Shown: positions 43,673 to 54,809 of the stretch, piece after piece
Layout of the letters: every line of letters begins with the position of its first letter
Position numbering within the stretch: the first letter of the stretch is position 1
Source: Limonium bicolor
Taxonomy: Eukaryota > Streptophyta > Magnoliopsida > Caryophyllales > Plumbaginaceae
Direction of reading: 5' to 3'
Assembly (NCBI GenBank): GCA_023374045.1
Contig: CM041780.1
Location: 165,655,074-165,719,073 of the forward strand
DNA: 64,000 nucleotides
The notes under the pieces: generated by a model
Database searches by the model: none
What the model was told of the DNA's origin: nothing
The model's input: only the letters and a program-made list of their open reading frames with translations
Made by a program: the position numbers and the translations under genes

Positions 43673-44952
43673 TGTTGTGCGAAAACTATATAACAAGGTA
43701 TATAAATAAATGCAAGGAATAGGCAAGTGCACCTAATCGGTGTAGTACAACAAGTGTCGTTTCCAAAAGGAAATTGGTCCTAACTTCCTAGTCTCAGTAC
43801 TTAGTAATTGAAATGAAAACAGTAAATTGGGGTTTAGCCGGCGGCAAGCTTGATTGTGTTGGTTGAATAATTGCAAGAATAATAAATAAACTAAAGGTGA
43901 TGGTTTAATGGATTGGATGGGGAAGTACTTTGGGAATTTGGCAATCACCCAAACTACCTAGATATGCTAACAACTTTTCTTATGCCATAGTTGTCTTTTA
44001 GAACAAAGATAATAACCCTCTAAACCAAAGATGAGTTAATTCTTACTTAGTTAATTTTAGCCTTCAAAATCAATTAGGGCTAAACTCACTAAGTAACATT
44101 AAGCAAGTTCTAAAACAAAGCCCCAAATTATACTCACTAATCCTAGGAGCATAAATCAAGAGTTCTCTCTCAATTTGGTCACAAACCCTAACTCAAAACC
44201 AATTTGTAGATAGGGTTCACCACAAATGCACTCAAGAGATCAATTTAAGAACACTGAATGATAATTAAGAGAGACACAACTATATTAAGGCATAATCAAG
44301 ATTCACAAGCACATTCTAGGGTTTGGGATCAAAAACCCATCCCAAAGCACAATAGAGTACTACTCAAGCATAGAGGAAAGAAAAACTAGAAAAGAGTAAG
44401 AAGAAGCCATTGTTGGAGCTTGGAAGCTTTGGAGAAGGTGAGCTCTTCCTTCTTCTCTTCTTCCTCTTCTTTCTCCTCCTTGTCGTTTTCTCTCTCTTCT
44501 TATGTGTGTGGAAGTGTAAAATGGAAGGAATGTGCCAAACCCCCTCTTTTTTCCCGTCTTTAAAACAACTTACTGGGCAAAAGTCCCGTCCGGACCTCCC
44601 CACAGGGGCGGTCCTACAGGGGCGGTCCATAACAGAGACGATTCCAGCATCCGGGTTCAACCGGACCGCCCCACAGGGGCGGTCCACACCAGAAGTGCTT
44701 CTTCTGCATCGAAATTGTCCCGTTTGATCCCTCGTCTTTGACACACTCCTTGGGGCATTAAAGCTCAGCTACAAAGTCTTGAGAGTCTCCTAAAAATCAT
44801 TGCTCAAGTGAGCTTTTACCTATATTTTAATCAAAACTGTATGAGTTCAACTATATTAACGAAATGCTCTATAAAGTGGTGAAATAGGTCAATAGTTGCA
44901 CGAAATAAAGGTAAATAGAGACCTTATAATTACATCATTTCACCACTTATCA
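43673..44952 (-). repeat. 3' LTR of the 43673-47766 element
   Basis: 1,280 bp, TG...CA ends (TGTTGTGCGAAAACTATATA to CACCACTTATCA). It carries a GC-rich dyad tract of GGGGCGGTCC type at about 44584-44700, which is 252-368 bp from the sense-strand LTR start. Confidence 0.93.
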
Positions 44953-46480
44953 ACTCCCCCACACTTATCTATTTGCTTGTCCTCAAGCAAAATTAGGGAC
45001 CACAATAAGGAGGAATATTTAAAGCAAGCAAGTGTTCAAATGAATTCTTGGATTGTTGTGAACAAAAAGGGCGGAAAAATTTCATGAGGAGTGCAACCAA
45101 CCTAATTACGGTGACATGGGTGTGCTTAGGGCAAATAAAAAGATAGAGTTTCGGGGTATGATCCGGAGTGCTTCGAAGTTATAAAGATTAGGTGACTTGA
45201 AGAGATTTTACCATGGCCAACTTCTCTCAAGAATGAGCATTAACGATAAAACAAATGGAAAAATAGATGACTGCATTCGTTTCGCATTTGTATAGGAGAT
45301 GACGAGAAGAATTCGGGCATTTTAGCCTTTGCATTACAGAACACTCAACTCTCATTTTGTTGGTTACCAATGGTGTCTCACAAGTCCCTTTTTAGATTTT
45401 CACAAAGAAGCACCCCTTAGCAATCCCTAAGAGAGAAGATAGAAGGAACCCCTAAGCAATAAAAATTCACCAAGGTAAGGTTATATGGTTGCACCGCATT
45501 TGCATGCTCCTCAAGATAGAAAAAATTGTGAAGAAATTCACGAGTTCATGAGAAAACTTGCTTCCTAAAATATAACTCCTAAATGGAGGCAAAAGATAAG
45601 CATGTGAAGTTGAGCAGTGCACAAAAATAAAAGGTCGGTTCCCCCACACTTGAATTGGACAATGTCCTCATTGTTCGACACTAAAATCGGGGAGAAATAA
45701 AGAGGACCTTTTCGAAGCACATAACATAGAGCTAACAAAAGTGTAATGCATTGTAAAGCGGTTAAAGAGTTAGAGAACTAATACTCCCCTAAGAAGGTTG
45801 AGTTGGTGGCGGGTTGTTCCCCCACACTTGCTGGTGTCCGGGGTCGTTGAGGCGCTAGATTCGGCACAGAGAGCCGAAAATCCTAGGAAGAATTCGCAAG
45901 AGGTTCTTTTGAATTGTTCCAAACTCAATCTTGGGATGTATTTGTTCCAGAATGGTATATATCTACAATGCACAATCAAAAACAACTAGGCGCAAAAATG
46001 GATTCCGAAGAATACGCAAAAGCCCATGGTTATATTGCAAAAGGGGACTCATAAGTGAGTCCAATATCAAGATGGGTTCACAATGTTTTAATTGAAACTG
46101 AAAGCATAGACAGAGTACGGAAAAGCATAACTGAAGAAAAGATAAAAGACAATAAGATAAACAATCTCCATAAAGACACAAGAAGTTTCAAGAATTGACA
46201 ATCCAAGCAGCCGACACCAAGAGCAAACTACGGGGCCGGTGGTCCACCTCGCTCGAGCATGCGGCACAGCTCCTCATACTGGGCTGCCAACTCCTCCACG
46301 CGTCGCTGGTGGGCCTCGAATTCCTCCCGGGAAACCGTGGGAGGTGGTGGGGCTGGTAAGGCTGGTAGCGGGGCAGCTGCAGTAGAGTGCGTGGACCGGG
46401 AAGAGGAGCCGGATGATGACTCTACGCTGCCGGCTAGCTGTATCTTCTCCCAACCTCCCCGGCAGCGGCGCCAAAAAACT
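44953..46480 (-). other. Internal region of the non-autonomous LTR element
   Basis: Contains the polypurine tract at 44953-44965 and the Asp-tRNA primer site at 46456-46473, separated by about 1.5 kb. 44970-46220 has no coding domain. A short coding remnant follows the primer site (next entry). Confidence 0.85.
46228..46466 (-). pseudogene. Short open frame after primer site, gag-leader remnant
   Basis: The minus frame runs open from the primer site to TAG at 46228-46230 without an early ATG. It includes a serine-rich part, a proline/alanine-rich part (PLPALPAPPPPTVS) and a likely short coiled coil (REEFEAHQRRVEELAAQYEE). Such N-terminal charged heptads occur ahead of gag in related elements, but I cannot name a domain. 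It is probably what is left after deletion of gag-pol. Confidence 0.5.
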
Positions 46481-47766
46481 TGTTGTGCGAAAACTATATA
46501 ACAAGGTATATAAATAAATGCAAGGAATAGGCAAGTGCACCTAATCGGTGTAGTACAACAAGTGTCGTATCCACAAGGAAATTGGTCCTAACTTCCTAGT
46601 CTCGGTACTTAGTAATTGAAATGAAAACAGTAAATTGGGGTTTAGCCGGCGGCGAGCTTGATTGTGTTGGTTGAATAATTGTAAGAATAATAAATAAACT
46701 AAAGGTGATGGTTTAATGGATTGGATGGGGAAGTACTTTGGGAATTTGGCAATCACCCAAACTACCTAGATATGCTAACAACTCTTCTTATGCCATAGTT
46801 GTCTTTTAGAACAAAGATAATAACCCTCTAAACCAAAGATGAGTTAATTTGTACTTAGTTAATTTAGCCTTCAAAATCAATTAGGGCTCAACTCACTAAG
46901 TAGCATTAAGCAAGTTCTAAAACAAAGCCCCAAATTATACTCACTAATCCTAGGAGCATAAATCAAGAGTTCTCTCTCAATTTGGTCACAAACCCTAACT
47001 CAAAACCAATTTGTAGATAGGGTTCACCACAAATGCACTCAAGAGATCAATTTAAGAACATTGAATGATAATTAAGAGAGACACAACTATATTAAGGCAT
47101 AATCAAGATTCATAAGCACATTCTAGGGTTTGGGTTCAAAAACCCATCCCAAAGCACAATAGAGTACTACTCAAGCATAGAGGAAAGAAAAACTAGAAAA
47201 GAGTAAGAAGAAGCCATTGTTGGAGCTTGGAAGCTTTGGAGAAGGTGAGCTCTTCTTCTTCTTCTTTCCTCTTCTTTTCTCTTCTTTCTCCTCCTTGTCG
47301 TTTTCTCTCTCCTCTTATGTGTGTGGAAGTGTAGAATGGAAGGAATGTGCCAAACCCCCTCTTTTTCCCGTCTTTAAAACAACTTACTGGGCAAAAGTCC
47401 CGTCCGGACCTCCCCATAGGGGCGGTCCTACAGGGGCGGTCCATAACAGAGACGATTCCAGCATCCGGGTTCAACCGGACCGCCCCTTTGGGGCGGTCCA
47501 CACCAGAAGTGCTTCATCTACATCAAAATTGTCCCGTTTGATCCCTCGTCTTTGACACACTCCTCGGGGCATTATAGCTCAGCTACAAAGTCTTGAGAGT
47601 CTCCCAAAAATCATTGCTCAAGTGAGCTTTTACCTATATTTTAATCAAAACTGTATGAGTTCAACTATATTAACGAAATGCTCTATAAAGTGGTGAAATA
47701 GGTCAATAGTTGCACGAAATAAAGGTAAATAGAGACCTTATAATTACATCATTTCACCACTTATCA
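46481..47766 (-). repeat. 5' LTR of the 43673-47766 element
   Basis: 1,286 bp, same ends as its partner and nearly colinear. Its dyad tract is at about 47395-47510. The LTR ends adjoin the primer site through seven bases (AAAAACT on the plus strand). Confidence 0.93.
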
Positions 47767-47771
47767 AAGGC

Positions 47772-48217
47772 TAGTTTTAATTAATGAAGGTTGGAGGGAA
47801 ATAGGGTATTTTAGCCTAATCCTAGTTTAATTAGTAAGGAGAGTAGGGAAGTCTTATCCTTCTTTCCACGTTCATTTCCCTGATTCACGTTCCTACACAT
47901 CTCCCTCTTGCTTTCTCTATTCTCAGTTACTCCTTGTGGTTGTGCGATCTTCTGCTGCGAATTCGCATGTGTGTTGGGTATTCTCTACAAAACGAAGGGT
48001 TTGTATCTATGTTCTTCTACGGTTAGTAGCTTTGTTATTAGTTGAATCGTTTTCAGTTTTTCCCAGTTTAGTTTCTGAATCCTTTGTTGGTTCTGATTAG
48101 ATTGTCTGTAATGAGATTCGGGTGTGGTCAGTGGTGTGTGCTCTTCAGATTCGGTAGACACATTACAGAGCTTCGATTTGAGGTGGGTGGTAGATGGATT
48201 CGATTGGGTATGTTCAC
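47772..48217. other. Unclassified sequence between LTR elements
   Basis: Leader-like, pyrimidine-rich sequence (47850-48000), then T/G-rich sequence. It continues 43150-43672 across the retrotransposon insertion. No gene supported. Confidence 0.35.
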
Positions 48218-49033
48218 TGCTGGAAAAAATTCTAACATAATAGTAAAGACCTAGCTAAAATGGGCAAGTGCACCCAATTCGTTGCAATATAACAAGTGTC
48301 GTATCCACAAGGAAACTGGTTTCTAAATCCCAAGCTTCGATACTTTAGTGAAGTGCAAATAAAAATAGTAAACGGGGGTTTAGCCGGAGACAAGCTTAGT
48401 TGTTTGTCAATGGAAAAGCAATAAAATAGTAAATTGTTTGTTTGATGGAATGGGTGGAAGAGTACCCTAGGATAGTGGGGAATCACCTAATTCACTCAAA
48501 GAATCTCGTAACCATAACTCATTATCTCATTGTCTATTAGAGTTCAATTCATGAACCCCCAAATCACGGGAAACCCAATTCTTACCTAATTAGTCAAGCC
48601 CCTTAATTAAAGGGGGTTTAAGTCACTAAGTAGCATTAAGCAAGAACTCTTGAATAATAGCCCTAAGATTTTACCCCCAAAATCAAGAAGGCAAAAGTTA
48701 GGGTTTATCCCCCTTTTAGTCAAATTCCAAACTCAAGCTCAAATGTTGAATGGAACCACCATAAATGCAATAAGAGATCAATTTAAAGCATTAATTGATA
48801 TTGAAGGGTCTAAAACAAGAGTATTAAATGAGTTAGGTTTCTAGCATTCAATGGGCAAAAATAGGGTCAAACCTCATCTTAGGATACAAATGAAACTACT
48901 CAGTCATTAATAAAGGAAAGAGGGAGATTTAGCCATGGGAGGAGCTCTAGAGATTCAATGAAGGTTGAATCTTCAATATCTTCTTCCTCCTATTATTCTC
49001 TTGCTTTCTCCTCTTCTTTTCTCCCTTATTTTC

Positions 49034-49035
49034 GC

Positions 49036-49068
<33 letters not shown>

Positions 49069-49072
49069 CTTC
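49034..49072. repeat. (CT)n microsatellite
   Basis: An almost pure CT run interrupted twice by TT, inside the interrupted LTR, in a longer pyrimidine-rich tract from 48980. Confidence 0.95.
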
Positions 49073-49169
49073 TTTTTAGCTGGTATCGTGGGTGGTGAAG
49101 AATGGGAATGAATTCCCCAAAATCTAGCTTTTTAAAACACCAATCTGGGCAAATTTTCTGTCCAATCGA

Positions 49170-49350
49170 CCCTCCCAGGGTCGGTCTCGTGGGTCAGTTG
49201 GACCCTCTGATGAAGGAAGCACATGACATTTCTAAGCTCGACTGACCCTACCTAAGGTCGGTCCCAGGGCCGGTCAATTCCAGTGAGTTACAGGAGAGTT
49301 GGACAAGGTCAGACCGACCCTCCCAGGATCGGTCTAAGGGTTGGTCGAGT
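49170..49350 (-). repeat. GGTCGGTC / GACCGACC dyad repeats in U3
   Basis: Three clusters of CGACCCTCCCAGGGTCGGTC-type inverted repeats at about 49168, 49240 and 49316, in an otherwise AT-rich LTR, at the position where the sister LTRs hold other GC-rich dyads. Confidence 0.85.
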
Positions 49351-49580
49351 CCAGAAAGCTCTTCTTTGTGCCGGAATTCTCTCGATGCTTCCCGTTGGCT
49401 TGGCATCCTCCCTGAAGTGTTCAAATCATTGATGCATCCTCAAATTAAGCTTTCAAAATGTACTCACATGAGTATTTACCTATTTAAATATGTCAAAAGT
49501 ATAAGCTCACTAATAATCACAAAAGTACTCCATAAAGTGATAAAACAAGTTATTCACCAAATAAAATGAAGGTGAATAAA

Positions 49581-52500
49581 TGTAACACCCCTCTCCTTAA
49601 TCACGTAATAATCTCTCACGTAGCAATAAATAAAACGTCTTACAGCGGAAGAATTAATAACAATAACAATACTCACTCGGGTGTCACCGGCCATTACTCG
49701 CCCATGCGAGCAACGAAGCCAAACTACATCCAACTTCCAACATAAACAAACTGCTAACCGCTGTGATAACGAGATAACTCCTATACATCATACTAAGTCC
49801 ATAAACCATAAAAGTCGACAAGTGAGCATCTACCCAAATCCCAAATATACACAACCGTACCATAATACAATTCACCATCTTCTTTGTTATACAAACAAAC
49901 TCCCTGTGCGGTAATCAAATAAACTCTAATTACCCTGTTCCCGCACTTCGGCTTCGGCAATAATCAACAACCTGCATAATGGTGTAGTATCAGCGATAGA
50001 CGCTGAGTATGCCGGGCCTGGACCCTAATGGTCACTTAGTCATTTTAACCATCTTATTATTAGATTGGTTTCATGCTTTTCCATTTACAGTTATAATTAA
50101 TACTGTATATACATGTATAATATACATAATCATCCATCCAAACATTCATAACACTTATCCATCCATCCAACTCAAACATTCATTTAATATACAAACAACA
50201 ATTGTATATCGAACATATCGAAATATTATCAGTATAATGTACAATGTACAATCGCTGTAGCGTACAGTTTCCATAGTTAATTTAATTTGGCCTTTAAGGC
50301 CCCATCCATCCAAACCATGTTTAATTAAATGCCAGTTGGGTGTCATGTTAAGACAACCCGATAACCTCACCATGGACAGTAGTCCTCCCGTACACACAAA
50401 GGTGCTCATTTCGCCAGAGGTCCGGAGGCCCCTGACTATTCACTTTGCCTCGTAAGGCGTCCATATAAAAGGCCGTAGCCACCTGACCCACGATCCAAAT
50501 AGGGCTCGTTGGGTATAAACCTGGAGCGGAACCCAATCGGGAACCCCTCAGTGATCACAAATGCGCAACCAAGTAGTTCGTAAACTACCGGGATTCCTCA
50601 CCTCAACTCATACCAACTCTCTCTCATAATGTTTAAGATCTGCTCTTAGTCTTATGGAGAATAATTATTAGTTAGCTGCCTAATGGGTCTCACGCATACC
50701 TAGAAGTAATCTAGGTCATATTCATGTTCGAGATCCATGCTCTAGAGACCGACAATGTCGTGACTCGTTCCTAAGTGTTTTACTTAGGTTGCCATATACT
50801 TAATATTAATACTATAGTATTATATCAAGTAACCGTCTTGTCATCACAATAACGTATATGTAAGTTTATATAAGTCGATCTATAGTCGACGTAGTGTTAG
50901 TCCCGTAGGACGCTCATGCATAAATAATTAATGCAATAGCACACAATCACATACATGTATCCAAAAACACTTAACACACAAGTGATATCAACCAAATCCG
51001 AGCCCAAGGAATCCCTTAGGACAACCCGGATCAAACCCCTTTACATACCGTTCACCAAGACCTAGGATGCGCAGTGTAGACCACTAACTCGTCAAGCGCC
51101 TCCGTCTGTAGTATGATCTAAACGGTAATAAAACTATAGGTCAATCTCCATGACTAACTACATCCGATACTTCCGAATAACAAGTAACCCCGACAGTTCA
51201 TCCCCGGATTTCTACAGTTATTTGTTACGGGTTTCTCTAAACCGGTCGGCTTTGTTACTAAAACTCGTATGTCAAAACATTTCGACTGTTAAGTTTATTC
51301 CATTATATTTCTTCAATATTCTCCACCATTAAATCTAGGTATATAACCTATAGTTGCATGTATGCATGCATTATCATATTATATTGTATTATTTTTCATA
51401 CTGTATCATTTTCCCACCATCCATTATAATACATTGTATTATATTATCCATTATCTTTAGCAAATTATATTTGCATTCAAAAACTCATAACTTATAGTTT
51501 GTAACTATTTTTTATGTAATAACCACCACCATTATATTATATGGTTTCCAACCATAATATGTATCCATCCTTATATACATTATTCTTGTATGTATATGTT
51601 TACCATATAGGTAATTTCCAGTTATAGAACTCTTATATTATATGTTACATTTTATCATCTTATATTAGATGATTATTCCCATTAGTTGTATATTATACAA
51701 CTTATATTAAGATTATTATCCTAATATTATGTAACATTTTATGTTGTATAATTACAACTCCTAAGGTTTATTCAATAAATACCTTAGTTTATAAATCTTA
51801 TTTATTTATAGTTTGTCACATTATTTAATGTGAATATCCTTACTTATATTAATTCCCTTAAACCATATAATTGTTATAACATTTATAACATTGTAGACCT
51901 TAGTCTAAAATTCATATTCCAATCTTTTATAATTCGGTACAGCCCTTTAATTTATTTAAATCCCATTTTGACCACATAACATTATGTAATGTTATACCAT
52001 ATACTAATACCATATAATATGATATTTTTATTTCCTTTAATTTATAATCTATAGTTTTTATACAAAACTATTTATTATTGCCGCATGGGCACCATATAAA
52101 AACCATATTCTTTTCATATACCATAGTTTCCTTTATTTACAAATTCACCCCATTATTTATACCACGTATATTATAGTCATATAATATATTTTTAACTTAT
52201 AAAATGGTATAACCTATGGTTTATTTTTTGTAAATTCCGAACAGACCCACCAAATCCTTATAATTGCCATTTGGCCCAATTTATAACATAGTTTATAATA
52301 TCATTAAAACTATATATTACATATATCTTATTAAATATTCTTATATAATTCGAAAATCACCAAATTTCACCGAAGGGTTATAGTTACCCTTACTAACCCA
52401 TATACTTTCGGTATTTACAATTCCACCACACATATTTCTCCAAAGTGTCATAATGACATAATAACTATATTATACATATATAGTTTATTTTAATTCCAAA

Positions 52501-54809
52501 ATCAACCCAATAAATTCCTAAAAATTCCTAATAGCCCATGGGTGTTTATAATACCATTATACACCCCTTATTTTCGGTAATAACATATTTACCACATATG
52601 TTATAAAATTGTTACAATTAAATACTTATCTTAATATAAAACCTTAAATAAGTTATTTAACTTATCTAATTTGGTCAAAACCTACCATATGGTCAAGGTT
52701 GACCACCTTAATATTTCCTTGACCATTAATCTCCATATATTACGGTTTGTACCCATACCTTTTCAGAAATTACCATTTAACCCCAAAACTTTATATAATC
52801 TTATAATTTTTATTTAAACTCATTTAAACCTCTAATTTTCGGCCATATCATTATATAGCCCCCAAATTTAATTTAATTACACTATGACCCCAATTCCTTG
52901 CGGTAATTTATTTTTAGCACCTAAACTTAATTAAAAGCTTATAAATGCATAAGTAAAATGGCCTAAAGTACATGGCCTTATTACAAACATTCACTTATAA
53001 AATAAATTACACATAAATGCCCCAAAGTACTATAAACTCTCGGCCTTACCACCATATTTTTCCATATTTACCAATTTTCCACATAATGTCTTAAATTTGA
53101 CAATTATGTTAATTAATTAGTTATAAAATTTACTAAACCATTTCTTAATCACCTAAGGTCAAAATAAGACCTTAATATAACCATTCACTCATGACACATT
53201 TATATACATATGTATAAACACATATTAATATACCAAGTGTAGGTTTAAGTGATTTATACCTTGTTTTTGCCAAGTTAAAGCCTTGTTTGGCCACGGCCAG
53301 CTTAGGATAAAATTTCCACAGCTTAGTTTACATGTTTTCAAACAGCAATTAAGGCATGATTAGTCTCCAAGCAAGATCTAACCATAAGAAGTGTTTAATG
53401 TCAATTTTCAAGGTAAAATTTACCTTAGAATACCAAGGTAACCAAGCTTGACTTCGGCCTATATTTACAGAATTTAAAGAGAATCAAAAGAGCTACTAAA
53501 ACCAAGCTTTAAACTGGTATAACTCAGATTAGAAGATGGCTAATTTTTACCTTGATTAAAATGCCTAAAATGGTGTTTTTGGCTTGGATCTGGCTATACC
53601 TTGAAGCTCTTGATATACCAACAGAATAAGTATGTTAAGATGAAGATTATAAGCATAGAAACAAAGCTTTACAACTGGAATTGATGAGAATCAAAGGATA
53701 AGTGCTTAAAGCACATTTTTATACCTTAAGAACAAGATTAGATTTCTCCACCTTCTTCCCTTGTTAATGCCAAGATACACCCTCCATTTAACCTCCAAAA
53801 CAACCTAAGAACATTGATGGAAATGGTTGATGCTTTGCTCCATGGAAAGAGGAAAGAATTGTGAAGAGAATGAACATTTAAAGGCTTAATAAGCTTACCT
53901 AGGTAGCAAGGTGTTCTTCTCTGAACTTGGAGTGTCCTCACCGTAATGGAAAAGCAAATGAGAGGTTGAAGCAAGGTGTTGTCGGCTGGGAAGCAAGGTA
54001 AATGAAGAAGGTAAGCAAATTTTGCTTTTAAGTTAGTTTAATCTTACTTTTTGTAATAGTATTTGGTGACTCACTTAATTAGCTGGCTGATTGATTAGAG
54101 ATGATTAATGAGTGGGCATGCCAGCACATTGAAGTCGGCAGCACATGGTCAAGGCCAAAGGAGATGTGTTGACTTGTAATTTGATTTAGTAGTTAAATGT
54201 TATTTTTGGGTACTATTCATACTAAATTGCCCATTTTGATTTTATTTTTAAACTTTGATTTAGTCTTTATAATATAGTCTATCATGTCACATTAATGTTA
54301 TAAAGAACTTAATATAGTCTTTACAGTGACAAAAAGTCATTATCTTAGAGCTCATACACAAAAAACGTGCTTTAAGGTATTTTAGTGCACATTTTGTGTC
54401 GCAAGGTGTTTCTGAGCTCAGTTTTCTTTGAGAACAGTTTTGTTGTGTTCCTTACATGATATTTGATCATGTAATCCAATTTTATATCATTTAGAGGTCA
54501 TTAGACCTTTAAGGTTTTCTTAGAGCACATTTTTGCCCTACTTGACCTTGAAGCATGAAAATGCTTGTTCTTTGTGTTGGAGTGTTGTCCAACTATTGTA
54601 ATATGTTTAGTTATGTGTTAATAAGCTTAGGACAAAGTTTTAGGTCCTAAGAAGTTCATTTGGGTATTTATTTACCCTAAACAGTCAAAGGGTGCAATAT
54701 GTTGCTTTGTGTTGACCACTTTGTTCTCAGTTGACTTTTAAGGTATGTTTAGGCCTTAATCAATGTGATTAGATGTTTAATCCATGTTTTATTAGTTTGG
54801 GGTATTTCA
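49581..54809 (-). repeat. Left (3') LTR of the giant element, 5.2 kb
   Basis: The LTR is strongly AT-rich (51350-53200), with many TATA/ATAC words, and has no coding function. Open frames at 49684-49878, 50348-50536 and 53738-53974 recur in the other LTR only because the LTRs are duplicates. Length is far above the usual 0.3-2 kb for plant LTRs. Confidence 0.95.

Larger units (their letters stand above)
43673..47766 (-). mobile_element. Complete non-autonomous LTR retrotransposon, Athila/Tat-like
   Basis: LTRs at 43673-44952 and 46481-47766 are flanked by AAGGC on both sides (43668-43672, 47767-47771). On the minus strand a primer site (46456-46473) differs at one position from the 3' end of plant Asp-tRNA, as in Athila/Tat elements. 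A polypurine tract (AGTGTGGGGGAGT, 44953-44965) abuts the 3' LTR. The internal region is only 1.5 kb and lacks gag-pol, so the element depends on a relative. About ten substitutions in the first 430 bp of LTR comparison suggest a moderately old insertion. Confidence 0.95.
48218..49580 (-). mobile_element. LTR of a related element, interrupted by the giant element
   Basis: It begins TGCTGGAAAAAATTCTAAC and shares with the 43673 family GGCAAGTGCACC, ACAAGTGTCGTATCCACAAG and GGGGTTTAGCCGG in order. Its expected last 50-70 bases (ending CACTTATCA) are missing because the next LTR starts at 49581. It contains a GGTCGGTC / GACCGACC dyad tract at 49170-49350 and a CT microsatellite. The remainder should lie beyond the right LTR, outside the window. 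Confidence 0.8.

Noticed and set aside
44410..44727. Proline/arginine-rich open frames repeated at 47217-47555
   Set aside because: They lie inside the LTRs and appear twice only because the LTRs are duplicates.
49684..53974. Short frames conserved between 49.7-54.0 kb and 59.4-63.7 kb
   Set aside because: Conservation reflects the two LTR copies of one recent element, not selection on protein.
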